From positions 4,124,803 to 4,188,802 of the forward strand of contig OZ022515.1 of NCBI GenBank assembly GCA_963989385.1: a DNA stretch of 64,000 nt, given 5' to 3'. Position numbers and translations under genes: made by a program. Shown here piece by piece: positions 11,790 to 22,900 of the stretch (its first letter is position 1; every line of letters begins with the position of its first letter). The stretch comes from Ctena decussata. Taxonomy: Eukaryota; Mollusca; Bivalvia; Lucinida; Lucinidae. The notes below the pieces were generated by a model. That model was given only the letters and a program-made list of their open reading frames with translations. It did no database searches and was not told the DNA's origin.

Positions 11790-12801
11790 TACGAGGGTTG
11801 ATCCAGAAGTAATGTCACTGCAGCTATAAAACCGTGTAGAATGAACATAAAGCAACAAAATTTCATATCCAAATACGTTAATCTATTTGCAGTATGGTCT
11901 GAAAATCTCATTAAAATATATGGCACAGTTATTGAGATATCGAGGCAGACAGAAGGCATGGTAACGACGCGCGTCAGTGACGTTGTTGATGTTCCAGACG
12001 AAGTTTTGACATTGTGTCATGTCCAAAGTAGCATCTGCGCTGTTCCAGCATAGCACTAATGTTTGTTCACCTATGTTTATCTCATCTTGCAATATCATTT
12101 GTGCAGTCCCGCGGCTCATGTTCAAGAATTTACCCAATATTCGCATTGCAGAACATCGTTTCCAATAATGGGGTCTAAACTAGAGTGACGTTATTGTCTG
12201 ACACTGTCCATAAAGGCCTTCCAGTTTTCAGATGATCTTCTAGCAAATTATCCGCATCACTATAGCGCTGATTCCACTTTACACAAACTTTATAATCACT
12301 GCTATATCACCGCATGTTTAGTTAAGCCGCTCTTGAGTCTCCAATGGTGATATTTTTTAACTTGTGGCAAAACCGCGTAAATATGCGCTGACGCATTTAT
12401 CAGAAATCAACATTTTCCACTCGGCAGTAACAAACATTGGCACTACTTAGCGAACTTCAGACTGCAATGACGCTATCAAAGTTTTAACAGTGGGCAGGAG
12501 AGATATGTTTCGTCATCGTATCAAATTTTCATCTGTTTAGGTGCGTTATGTTGATTTTTATTTGAAATTGTCTTTGAAAATTATGTTCATGTAATCAACG
12601 TTATTTTAACGTGCGGCGCGATGGCGTCGGTGGCGTATTTTGAACGTCTATATAATTGGAACGGAAAAAGATTCCAACTTTATATTTATTCTGTCAGTTG
12701 GAATTAAGTTACAGTGTAGCTTGATATAATTTTCATAATAATGCTACGATGAATAAGCGCGTAATGGACACAGTGACATTACTTCTGGATCAACCCTTGT
12801 A
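11790..12801 (-). mobile_element. Mariner-like element, internally decayed
   Basis: About 1,012 bp. The left end TACGAGGGTTGATCCAGAAG and the complement of the right end TACAAGGGTTGATCCAGAAG continue as TAATGTCACTG: ~31-bp terminal inverted repeats with one mismatch and TA at both outer ends, as expected for mariner/Tc1 TA targets. It is shorter than the usual ~1.3 kb and carries a broken transposase on the minus strand, so it is non-autonomous. Confidence 0.85.
11880..12420 (-). pseudogene. Mariner transposase remnant
   Basis: Minus-strand pieces read, in successive frames, as parts of the N-terminal DNA-binding half of a mariner transposase: a 'HLKTGRP' linker motif, then 'MRILGKFLNMSRGTAQMIL' (the second helix-turn-helix), then a weakened counterpart of the usual RWVP/LT region. 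Several frame changes and stops are present and no DD(34)D catalytic core is visible. Not functional. The family is supported by both the protein pieces and the terminal repeats. Confidence 0.7.
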
Positions 12802-12836
12802 CTAACAACAGCATGGAATAATTAGAATGAAATAAA

Positions 12837-13022
12837 ATGGAATTTAAAATAGATGTACCATCCACAGAAGAGCCAGTAGCGACAAATGTCAAAATTCATA
12901 GCATCCCCATTTACTGCGCTTGCCGGATGCCAGAGAACGAATTAATGTTCCTCTGCACAAGCTGTCAGCTCAGGTTTCATCCAGAATGCCAAGAAAAAAA
13001 AACTGAACGCACGCCAGCTTAA
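12837..13022 (+). pseudogene. PHD-finger-like fragment (retroelement ORF1?)
   Basis: 61 codons with 'IYCACRMPE', 'MFLCTSCQLRFHPEC': CxC, CxxC and HxxC at PHD spacing, but the second half of the finger is missing. PHD fingers occur in ORF1 proteins of CR1-type and related LINEs, and a broken reverse transcriptase lies about 200 bp downstream on the same strand. The two may be remnants of one element, or the fragment could come from a host PHD gene. Confidence 0.45.
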
Positions 13023-13216
13023 AAATCGAGAACAGTCAAATGTCTAGAGTGCAGATCAAAATAAATAAATGATGATAATTATAATATTTATAACATAAAT
13101 ACATTTCTTACTGTATGCTTTGGTTTTATTTAATACCAAGGCCGTGTGTTACGGAATTTTCCGTGAATGTCTGTGAAATATCACATTCTTCCCGGAACTA
13201 TCATAGATTTAAGCCT

Positions 13217-14155
13217 GTAAGGAGCGGTGTTCCTCAAGGTTCCGTCTTGGACCCATCCTGTTTGTAATCTTTATTAATGGCATTCACATGGCTGTTAAAA
13301 GCAAACTAGTGAAATTCGCAGATGATTGTAAAGCGTACCGTGCCCTCAAAGACACAGCAATACTTCAAGATGATATTCACAAACTGTGTAAATGGAGTAG
13401 TGACTGGCAAATGCTGTTTAATGTTATGAAATGTAAGCTTCTGCATTTCGGATTCAACAACACAGGACATATCTATCACATGAATAATGAAGAACTGAAT
13501 TCAGATACTTCAGAAAAAGACCTTGGTGTCCACTTATCTACAGACCTTAAAAGTGCAAAGCATTGTGTTGAAGCAGTTAAAAAGGCAAACCAAGTTCTTG
13601 GTATTATCAAAAGTCATTTTGTTGTAAGGGATAAAATAACTATTATTCAGCTTTATAAGAGCCTTGTTGAAGCAGTTAAAAAGTCAAACCAAGTTCTTGG
13701 TATGATCTAAAACGTCATTTTGTTGTAAGGGATAAAAGAACTATTATTTAGCTTTATAAGAGCCTAATCTCGAATTTGTGTCCAAGTTTGGAGTCCACAT
13801 TTCCAGAAAGATATACAATTGATAGAAAGAGTTCAGCGTCGAGCAATCCGTATGATCGATGGTCTTGAAGATATCCCATACCTTGACAGATTAAAAGAAT
13901 GTAATTTAACAACATTGGAATTACGTCGACATAGAGGAGATTTGATTGAAACTTTCAAAATTCTCACAGGATGGACAAAAATCAACTGTTTACTCTTGCT
14001 CAGGAAAGTCGTACTAGGGGTCATACCATCAAACTTGTAAAACACAGATCAAGGCTTAACTGTCGAAAGTTCTTTTATTCACTAAGGATCATCAATAGTT
14101 TGAATCGTTTACCAGCTCAAGTGGTGCAAGCTACATCTGTGAACCAGTTTTAAAA
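13217..14155 (+). pseudogene. Non-LTR reverse transcriptase, broken
   Basis: Starts in the RT palm with 'RSGVPQGSVL', then shifts frame into 'FINGIHMAV' and 'KFADDCKAYRAL' (the catalytic ADD box). It continues through 'CKWSSDWQMLFNVMKCKLLH' and, after another break, into 'MIERVQRRAIRMIDGLEDIP' and 'LRRHRGDLIETFKILTGW', typical of the region after the RT in Jockey/CR1-like LINEs. Frame changes and stops at several points, plus a 99-bp internal duplication, make it inactive. Confidence 0.8.
13566..13764 (+). repeat. 99-bp tandem duplication inside RT remnant
   Basis: TGTTGAAGCAGTTAAAAAG...TTTATAAGAGCC occurs at 13566-13663 and again from 13665, with a few substitutions and an extra base that changes the frame in the second copy. 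It arose after the element lost function, or was itself the disabling event. Confidence 0.85.
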
Positions 14156-14239
14156 CCTACTCGATGTCTACCTAAAGGAAATAGAATTGGGTTTCAATGA
14201 GTGATTCTCTACTAATCCCTAGGCCACATTCGTAAGGGG

Positions 14240-14775
14240 TGTGGCATAGGTAAATAAGGTATATAAGATTTACGGAACCTTCACTGGCTCATGGTCGTAT
14301 TTCATTTTTCACGGAATAATCACGGGTTCACGGAACTTTCAGTGACTCATGAGCTATAATAGATTTTTTTCCTCACGCAACCAGATCTGTCACGGATCCG
14401 TGGAATTAGCATGGATTCACGGAACTGTTACAGATCCTCGGACATATTACTGGGCTTTCACGGAACTTTCAAGGATTTCACTATTGAAATCAAGCATGAT
14501 CACGGAACTATTATGGATTCACGAAACTTCCACAGAATTACAAAAACATTACGGAACTTTCACGGAACTTTCTCGGAACTTTCACGGAACTTTCAGAGAC
14601 ACTTCAGTACCTTCTCTCATCAAACTCTAGTTACAACTCCTTAGATAATACTAGAATACCTTTCAAAATATGCCAAACTACCGAAGAATAACGAATACAT
14701 GTCAAAACCAGAAGCATTTTATGCATAATTTTCGTTTTCCGTGATTTCCGTAATTCCGTGAAATTTCCGTGGTTT
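14240..14775. repeat. CACGGAACTTT tandem/dispersed array
   Basis: More than ten variants of TTCACGGAACTTTCACGGAA between 14240 and 14620, regular at the end (four units of about 12 bp at 14553-14600). The complementary words TTCCGTGA and TTCCGTAATTCCGTGAAA occur at 14735-14775. Shared with 11350-11650. Confidence 0.7.
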
Positions 14776-14931
14776 GTTATGGGCGATTCTGTTCTGTTCT
14801 GTTCAATTCTCGTATCGACGTTACCCAAGTGGCTCAACGGTACGTAACCATAGTTGCACACACCTGGCGCCGTGTGTCCGTCCAAATTTGAACATTAATT
14901 GAGAATTGAGTATTTACACCCAAACCGCGAG

Positions 14932-15046
14932 AGTCAGTCCATCATTGTCTGGCGAAGGGGTACCTCACGTTCCCCTGTCAGGACGACATCGTTGTTGCCT
15001 TATATAATCTTTTCCTTAGGATTATATTTGTAATATTTGCAGAGGT
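14932..15046 (+). repeat. 105-bp dispersed repeat, copy 2
   Basis: Same blocks as 11178-11282. Followed at 15179 by TTTGGCGCCTAAC, which resembles a tRNA primer-binding site of an LTR element, so this could be LTR plus leader of a retrovirus-like element. No matching second LTR or gag/pol was found. Confidence 0.55.
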
Positions 15047-15213
15047 GGCTCGTGGTTTGGGCGGTAGGAATATGAAGAATAAACCCTAGAATACCACCAC
15101 TAGTATTGTTATTATGAAGTAAAATCCCCACCGGACCCCCCGAAGACCCAACCTACTACAATGGGTCTACCTGTTACAATTTGGCGCCTAACATTCGTAC
15201 CGCCCATTGGTGA

Positions 15214-18200
15214 CGTTTCAGTAACATCAAACCAACGAGCAGAGAATCCCGGGATGACGTCACAGTCATCGGTGGTGACTTCAATGAATCTGCCATTCAA
15301 GAGACTCGATCTAAACGTAGTGTAGGTTTCCATAAGTTCTTGCGGGAAAATGATCTTGTTACTCGGCAGACGAATCATACCTTTATTCACCCAAATGGGA
15401 AGGATGTATCTACCATTGACTTCTTTTTGTATAAGAGTGATATGGAATTAAAAGTGCTCAATATTACTAGGAAAGAGGAATATATGGGTAATGTGTCCGA
15501 TCACTATCCTGTAAGCATGTCTATGTCTCTGAATTTTTGTTTGACTGAACCAAAGCCAGTTAAGGATGTTAATTTTGTACCAAGAATAAACTGGAAAAAG
15601 ATTGACAAACAGCATTACAGTGAACTTGTTACTGATAGTTTGGTGGAAAAGATTGGAGAACTGTGTAATGAAGATTTGAACAAAACAGTGACAACTATAA
15701 ACACAATTATGACTGAAAATGCTAAATTATGTGCCCCAAGAAAGAGGGGTAAGCATAAAAAATCTGCTGAGTTTCGTGTGAAGTCAGTGGCTGTTCATAC
15801 TGCAGCTCAGGCGAAAAAGAAAGCCTTTTACAACTGGAAGACAAATGGTAGACCAAACGACCCAGGCAACTTTTATCTGATGGAAAAGAAAATAACTTCC
15901 ATTGAATTAAGAAGACAGATTAGAATTGAATTAGCTCTGCATAGAAATAACTCGAAGAAAGCTATACTAGACGCAAGACAATCGGATACTGCCTTGTTCC
16001 ACAAGTTAATACGTAAGCAGAGGGGTCAATGTCTTAAGTTTATCGACGAACTGTCTGTGAACACTAACCATTACTCTGGCGAAGATGTTTTGCTTGGTTG
16101 GCGCGAACATTTCAGTAATCTTGCCACAAAGAATTACTCCGACGACTTTGACACAAGTTTTTTGAGTCAAGTTGAAAACGAAGCTTCTATGATATACAGG
16201 ATCTGTTTGGAATCATGTGACGAGCCCCAGTATGTTTCTGATGATGAAATGTTGGCAGCGGTCAACTCATTGAACCGTGGTAAAGCGGCTGATGGTTACG
16301 GAGTCCAAGTAGAGCATGTGTACTATGGCGGTCAAGAACTTTTAAATACTGTAAAGTCACTTATAAATAACATTCTCTTTGAGAAAACAGTGCCCTCTAC
16401 TTTGAAACTAGGCATACTGAACCCTATATTCAAGAATAAGGGAAGTTTGAAAGAATCTGTTAACTATCGTGGCATTACTATTACTCCTGTTCTAACGAGA
16501 CTCATTGAGGCCGTTTTGAAACTGCGTATCAACTCAACTTTGCTGAATAAGCAAAATAGTCTACAAAGAGGATTTACCAAAAATTCTTCTCCAATGAACT
16601 GTGCCTTACTAGTTGAAGAGTTTTTCCGAAACAATAAAGACTTACATAAACCTACATATATCGCCTTCATGGACGCAAAATCTGCTTTTGATGTGGTTAT
16701 TCATTCTAATCTGATGAGAAAACTTTATTACCATGGAATTCAGAGTCATGAGTGGTTGCTCATTGATAGTCTTCACCGAGATGCAATGACCTCAGTTAAG
16801 TGGAGGGGAAAACTGTCTTCTCCTTATGTAAACCAGCAGGGTGTACGCCAAGGGGGTGTCCTGAGCGCCGATTTGTATAAGGTATATAATAATGATCAGC
16901 TAGATAGACTCCAACATAGTGGAAAAGGAGCAAGCATAGGGAATATCTGTTTACAATCCCCAGCCTGTGCAGATGATGTGGCTGTTCTAAGTAACAACGC
17001 TGAGGACCTTCAGTTTTTAATCAACATATGTAAAGACTCCAGTGAAATGGATGGCTATATGTTACATGTCTTGAAAAGTGTTGTCTTGAAAATGAACAGT
17101 ATTAGTCAATATCCGGAGGATGAAACATGGTGCTTGGGGGAAAAAGGAATGCCGGTCGTTGATAGTACTTCTCATATGGGAATTCTACGTACCTCTTCTA
17201 ATCAAGAACTCAACGCTGTTGAATATAATATACAAAAAGCTAAACGTACTGCATATAGTCTCATGGGTGCTGGACTGCATGGCGAGAATGGTATGGATCC
17301 AGAAACGGCTATGTCACTGTTAAATACTTACGTTTTCCCTGTGTTATTCTATGGACTTGAAATTATTGTCCCTACTGGAAAAGCTTTAAATTGTTTGGAT
17401 ACGCAATTCAAAAGACTCATAAAACAGATACTGTCATTACCGACAACAGTTGCTGACCCTGCTGTATATCTCCTGAGTGGTACTCTACCAGCGGAGGCTT
17501 ATCTACATAAACAGATTTTATCGCTTTTCGGCAATATCTCTAGACTACCGAACGATTCAGTTGAATCTCAGTTGGCTAGTCGACAGTTGGAAACCAAATC
17601 GTACAAGAGCCATAGCTGGTTTATCGTGGTCAAAAAAGTTTTATTGAAATACGATTTACCAAGTCCAGAGGAGCTTTTGGAATGTCCTATTAAAAAGCTG
17701 TCTTGGAAAAGTCAATGTGATAAAGCTGTGAATAACTACTGGAGTGCTAGAGTTTTAGCCCAATCAAGACTTTACTCATCCCTGAAGTTCATGTCAAAAA
17801 GTTATACTATTGGAAAGTGTCATCCAGCAGTTAGACCATATAGCTTGAGTTTTAGAGACATATCTCGTATTCCTGTTAAGAACAAGATTTTAACTGGGAC
17901 ATATATATTGCAAACCAATAGAGTTAAATTTAAGCAAAATGAAGTGAATCCGACATGCCAGCTGTGTTACGATGCTGAAGAAACTTTAGATCATTTTCTG
18001 TTGGAGTGTCGTGTTTTGGACTTTGCCAGAAACCCTATAGTTTTAGACATTCAGAGTGTGCTCAGTGACTTACTTGGTGTATGCCCTGCGGCTTCAGATT
18101 TTTCATTGCTCCAGCTGATAGTTGATTGCAGTGCGATTTTAGATGGCCACCGTGAATCTGACTGTAAAGAGCTCAGTGAACTTGTAGACACACTACATTA

Positions 18201-18309
18201 TCATAGTAGACGATTAACATATACTCTACATGCTAAACGTTATCAGATACTGGAACTTTCCTCCAAAAGTAAAAAATCCAAGAGGTTACAGCAGTCCACA
18301 GGATGGTAA
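15214..18309 (+). CDS. Non-LTR retrotransposon endonuclease-RT protein, 5' truncated
   Basis: One open frame of about 1,030 codons; recognisable homology begins near 15259. Order of domains: the C-terminal half of an APE-type (EEP) endonuclease with 'VIGGDFNES' (about 15265-15291), 'STIDFFLY' and the catalytic 'SDHYPV' (about 15496); a linker rich in Lys; then a reverse transcriptase with 'NYRGITITP', 'FMDAKSAFDVV' (about 16663), 'GVRQGGVLSADLYKVY' (about 16840) and the catalytic 'CADDVAVLS' (about 16966); and a C-terminal zinc-knuckle 'CQLCYDAEETLDHFLLEC' (about 17956). The product would nick DNA and copy its RNA at the target. The N-terminal endonuclease residues are missing, with an in-frame stop at 15211, so this copy is dead on arrival although the rest is open, suggesting a fairly recent insertion. 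No RNase H domain seen. Clade not assigned. ATG is not evident at the 5' end because of truncation. Confidence 0.88.
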   Translation, partial: RFSNIKPTSRESRDDVTVIGGDFNESAIQETRSKRSVGFHKFLRENDLVTRQTNHTFIHPNGKDVSTIDFFLYKSDMELKVLNITRKEEYMGNVSDHYPVSMSMSLNFCLTEPKPVKDVNFVPRINWKKIDKQHYSELVTDSLVEKIGELCNEDLNKTVTTINTIMTENAKLCAPRKRGKHKKSAEFRVKSVAVHTAAQAKKKAFYNWKTNGRPNDPGNFYLMEKKITSIELRRQIRIELALHRNNSKKAILDARQSDTALFHKLIRKQRGQCLKFIDELSVNTNHYSGEDVLLGWREHFSNLATKNYSDDFDTSFLSQVENEASMIYRICLESCDEPQYVSDDEMLAAVNSLNRGKAADGYGVQVEHVYYGGQELLNTVKSLINNILFEKTVPSTLKLGILNPIFKNKGSLKESVNYRGITITPVLTRLIEAVLKLRINSTLLNKQNSLQRGFTKNSSPMNCALLVEEFFRNNKDLHKPTYIAFMDAKSAFDVVIHSNLMRKLYYHGIQSHEWLLIDSLHRDAMTSVKWRGKLSSPYVNQQGVRQGGVLSADLYKVYNNDQLDRLQHSGKGASIGNICLQSPACADDVAVLSNNAEDLQFLINICKDSSEMDGYMLHVLKSVVLKMNSISQYPEDETWCLGEKGMPVVDSTSHMGILRTSSNQELNAVEYNIQKAKRTAYSLMGAGLHGENGMDPETAMSLLNTYVFPVLFYGLEIIVPTGKALNCLDTQFKRLIKQILSLPTTVADPAVYLLSGTLPAEAYLHKQILSLFGNISRLPNDSVESQLASRQLETKSYKSHSWFIVVKKVLLKYDLPSPEELLECPIKKLSWKSQCDKAVNNYWSARVLAQSRLYSSLKFMSKSYTIGKCHPAVRPYSLSFRDISRIPVKNKILTGTYILQTNRVKFKQNEVNPTCQLCYDAEETLDHFLLECRVLDFARNPIVLDIQSVLSDLLGVCPAASDFSLLQLIVDCSAILDGHRESDCKELSELVDTLHYHSRRLTYTLHAKRYQILELSSKSKKSKRLQQSTGW

Positions 18310-18562
18310 TTTTAGTCCTTATTTGAGGCAGCCTTCAAGTTACAGTGTATTATGCTGTGGCGTGTGATTATAACTTTTTAAAACTATTGTATGTACATAC
18401 GGATGTATATTTGGTGGTGGCATTCTTAATTTTTATTGTGACTTTTACGAGTGACTCTTACAATTTTAACGAGTGAAGCTGTGGACTTCTTTTTACCTCC
18501 TAATCGAGGGTGTGCCTATAAAGGCAGAATTTCCAGGATACAGAATACAGAATACAGAATAT
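18310..18562 (+). other. Probable 3' UTR and (ACAGAAT)n tail of the LINE
   Basis: Follows the stop directly. It ends near 18535-18560 in GGATACAGAATACAGAATAC, a short repeat of the kind that ends many LINEs lacking poly-A. The exact end and target duplication were not resolved. Confidence 0.5.
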
Positions 18563-19655
18563 GGCTGCCTCTATGTGTTTCGTGTCGCCGCTGGATTATC
18601 TAAGTTGTTTCTATCATTTACCTGTGCGGTTCAACACCATGGTATTTATTTAATGCATGCATAAATTCGCGATATGGCCATACAACTATAACTTTCACCT
18701 CGCGCTTGAACTCTCGATATTTATTTAGTTATTCTGGAGACATCCGTTGGAAAATATATATACAATTTATATACATGTCTGTGTAGTTAACTTCTTTCGT
18801 TGAAGTATCATTTGTCTCTTTCCTGTTACTTTCGAAGTATCAGGTGTTACTCAGAAACACTATCATAATTTCTCGTGCTTTTCTTTACCTTGTGTAGTTT
18901 GATATTCGCTTCAATTGACTTTGTTTACATTTCGTGTGTATACATGTACTTTTCTTCAATACACAGTTGTATATACATGTATCTTTAGGCTCCAGATCAG
19001 TTAAAATACACCTTAAATCTGCCATTTTGCAATGTACTGCACACAAATAATTATCATTCGCTCAACATCGTTAGTAAACATTAGGGTTTTGTGTTTATTT
19101 TTTTATGTTTTGCTACATGTAGAACATGTGTGTTGACAGGCCATAAAGTGCTTTGTTTGTGTCATTACAGCGCATAACCATGTAGACCTTGAGCTGACCA
19201 TAGACCCCCCCTCCCCCCCAGAAGCAGAAGATATTCTGAAACTACATTATATAAGAAACAAAATGACACATGTTAGCCCTCTGTACGTCGGGGCGTTAAC
19301 GTGTAACGTCAACGTCAACTACACTACCCAAATCTACATATTCACGTTATAATAGAAAATACACATTGGTATACACATGTTAGTATTCGCCCTAAATAAT
19401 GTTGGGTTTTGTCTGCTAGTACAAAATCGCTGTTTCAAGGTAATTGACATGGCCAAGGATAAGTTGACTAAACCGTATAACGTAGTTTACATTGTATTTG
19501 ACGTTTTTCCCCTTCGGTGTCTAAATACATGTAATATATGGAGCAAATTGTAAGAATTGAAGTGAAGAGGAAAGTTATGACTGTTTCATTATTCTAGTAT
19601 AAAAAAACAAACAAACTAAAGTCTTGCAAAACTTGTCAGCAGTCACGATAAATAT
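18563..19655. other. No gene recognised
   Basis: AT-rich sequence with chance frames only. Confidence 0.45.
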
Positions 19656-19790
19656 ACAGAATACAGAATACAAATTTTATTTTCAGTCGGTTTGGTATAA
19701 ACATAGATAACATTAGCTATGAATAGCTATTGACCGACCTAAGACATATATACACATGTATATCACAATACATTTCAACATCACATCAAC
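19656..19790. repeat. Dispersed repeat (pair with 9130-9300)
   Basis: Begins ATACAGAATACAGAATAC, then TTATTTTCAGTCGG, AACATTAGCTATGAATAGCT and GACCGACC. The opening words resemble the tail at 18535-18560. Probably the terminal part of a retroelement; the segment up to about 20560 may belong to the same insertion, but I could not find its protein. Confidence 0.55.
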
Positions 19791-19905
19791 TATATTAAGA
19801 AACTACAATTAGAAATATCCTACAATAAATATCATCCAGCAGGTTAAGAATATTAAGGTAATGACAAATACAAAGTAAACTCAACAGCATTAAATAAGGT
19901 ATTAA

Positions 19906-19960
19906 TAAAAAAAAAAAAAAAAAAAAAAAAAGATATAATAATAATAATAATTATTAAGAA
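19906..19960. repeat. Poly-A and (ATA)n microsatellite
   Basis: About 24 A residues followed by (ATA/AAT)n. Confidence 0.85.
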
Positions 19961-22900
19961 TTTAGCACATGTATGCACTAGCACATAAGACATACGTATT
20001 TATATTTAGAGCTAAAACAAAAGCAGCTAGACACAGAGCTAATGATATCATTATATAAGAGAAGAAAAAAATCAAGATTAAAGTATCAATGACAGTACAC
20101 AGTAAAACATTTAAATAGCACAAAAATCACATAGTTAACTAGCAGCAGACATAAGCATAAGATAAAGCTCAATACGAAAAGAACATTAAAACAAGAGATG
20201 AGAAATGTCACATGCCACCGTACCTCCGCAACTCATCTTTAGTCAGAGTCAAAATGTTTAAGTGGAGGTGCGCCAAGTGTCCTTACAGAACATACAAGCT
20301 ACAGCAAGGACCCTTGGGCTGAAAAGTGAGAGTGGATGACAAAAGACAAGAAGCAGAGATAAACATGCCAACTAAAATGATTAAAACCTAAAACAAAAGA
20401 CATAACATGGTTAGTAAGACAAGATCACAGAAATTAAGCTAGCATCATATATAGACATAAAATAAAGCTCAATAAGCATTAACGTAACGTATATAACCAC
20501 AACAAAAATTCGGGGGAAAAACAACCAGACAAAATCGCTGAATTGGTGGACTGTAGTTTATACGTGTTCCATTAATCTTCTTTGATTCATGCCCAGCTTA
20601 AATTAGTTAGGCAGCAGTGAGCAGTGGATATATTAAATGTGGACAGAAACTATCTTGTATTTGAAGAATTTAACCTAAAAAAATGACGAGAAGAGCTAAG
20701 AAAGCCAAAATCAGCTGCATTCTATTTTCATTGTTATCTGTATTATGTCTTAAGTAGACACTGTTGTATATGTTAATATGAAGAAACGCCAATGTTATAT
20801 GTCCTCAAACTATAAAAACATCGGATAGTGTATATTTGAAAAGCAATCTAACAGTAACGTTACGTTACATAATTGTAATATGTCGAGGGGGATAAGATTT
20901 GTGAGTCATCTGTTATCAAACATTTAGTTCCCGGGCGATATGAATTAGTCATTGCTGTAGTATTAGCTTACCACTGGTAGTCAGATGGCAAATTTAGCTC
21001 CTTGAAATACACAAGAGCTCAGCAAGGCGTATATAGATTGTTATAGCTGAAGCAGTTAGACTTTGCCTTCAATTCAGTTTCACTTAAAAGTGACTTCATA
21101 AAAATGTTTTTGTTTTTTTTAAATTTTATGCATAGAATGTAATAAGTATAAATTGATATATGCTGCAACTGATTAATATTTAGGTTCTCATCATGATGGG
21201 GATAAAACCAATTTCGCTATCTGTGCTGTTGGCTGAGCCATTCAATTACCCTACATACAAATATGCAACTGTGACTGCCAGCCGAGGCAATCAAAAGCAG
21301 TACCAACCCTGCCAACAGGGATTAACACCATTTTTGCTATGTTGTCAGTCGAATCGTCAGCCACGAGCCTCTTTGGACAGTAACTGCTATATATAGGTTA
21401 GCAAATATGTGTGGCTCCCGTGATCATAACTTACATGTTAATTTGTGATCTACGTGATCTGTTTATGCAGCTCCCAGCCATCAAATACATTACAAACTAT
21501 TAACAATGTGAAAATTTAAGGTTGACAGAAAGTGACATACTTTATAAAGCATACAACATTTTGTCATCAGCCTGTTCAGAGTTTTATTTTTCATTATGTT
21601 GTTACAAATATTAAACTGGTCAGGTAATTTCGCAAACCCCATGGTTTTATTCCCACTGGTTGTACTATCAAGGACATAAGGTGTTACGAAATACAAATTT
21701 CAGTCAGACAACTTTTCAATATGTAAGCAACTAAAATTGTCGTTAGGATATTGCCAAAATGCTGTATTCTCTAACAATATTTAACGTATTTGGACAAAGA
21801 TGATAAGATAAGCAGTAAGGTATCATAAATGAGCAGTTTTCAACCATATTTATTGCTAAAAGGTAAACAATATGGTAATACAAGGTCACAGAGATCAAAT
21901 GCAGTAAGTTATTTAAGTTAGCCCTTCCTTGACATGTATAGGTATGTACTACTTCTATTGTTTGATTATTTGCTCTTTAGAAATACTGTATTACTAGAAC
22001 TTTAAGGATATCGGAAATTAAGAATCCATAAACTCACAATGAATAGGTTGTATACGTTACTTGTTCGGTCTTTCTTTTTTTTCCTCAATATTATGCTGCA
22101 AAGCGTAACTATAGTGTAGGCGAACACATTCTGAAGGAGAACAACTAAGATTTGCTCATAAATATCTTAACAGCGATGACAAACATTGATATATTCTGTC
22201 ATTTTCATTTGCCATTTCATTATGTGTGCAGAGCTACTGAAACACTGTCCCTGGAAATAAAAAACATTTTTGTCCAACTAAACGTATCTTTATGTTCTTT
22301 GGTGAATAGATGCTTTAATAGATGGTTGAATGTAGTTAGATTCTTTAAGAGATGATTGAATGTAGTTAGACTTTAAAGAGAAAGAAACAAAAGCATAGAG
22401 ATATAGATCATCTTAAACATAGCATTTATAGATTGCTACAGTAGACTAGTAAACTGCCAGTGTATCTTTTCTATATTAAATGTTTCTGATACTATTCTCC
22501 CAAACTCCTGGTTGACACATTATTGTTAGTTACATAAATGAACTAAATAAAGCAATGTATTGACACTACCATTAATTATTTTCAAAAGTTTGTTTCTTAA
22601 CTGTAAATAAGCAATGTTGTTTCCCTTGGTAACGTAAAATATACGATAGTCTTACAAAAGTATACCCTGCCACCAAATATCTACATTAGCTTTGATGCAG
22701 AACTGTATTTGGCTCAAGTTTTCAAACTTCAGGTTTACTGTTCTGCTTTATAGTTTTTTCAGTGTGCACGTAAAAACTATACCAAATCCTGTCAATAATC
22801 AAGGTGGTACTCCATTTTGCATTGTTAATTACGGATTATTTAATAATTTTATACTCATCACGTCAAAAGCACTTAGCTTTTAATGTTATCAAACTGATTG

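Noticed and set aside
14932..15190. Complete LTR retrotransposon with primer-binding site
   Set aside because: TGGCGCC resembles a primer-binding site, but no LTR pair, gag or pol could be tied to it, so only a repeat is recorded.
15112..15390. 92-codon minus-strand frame
   Set aside because: Runs opposite to the endonuclease start of the non-LTR protein; it is a shadow with no domain.
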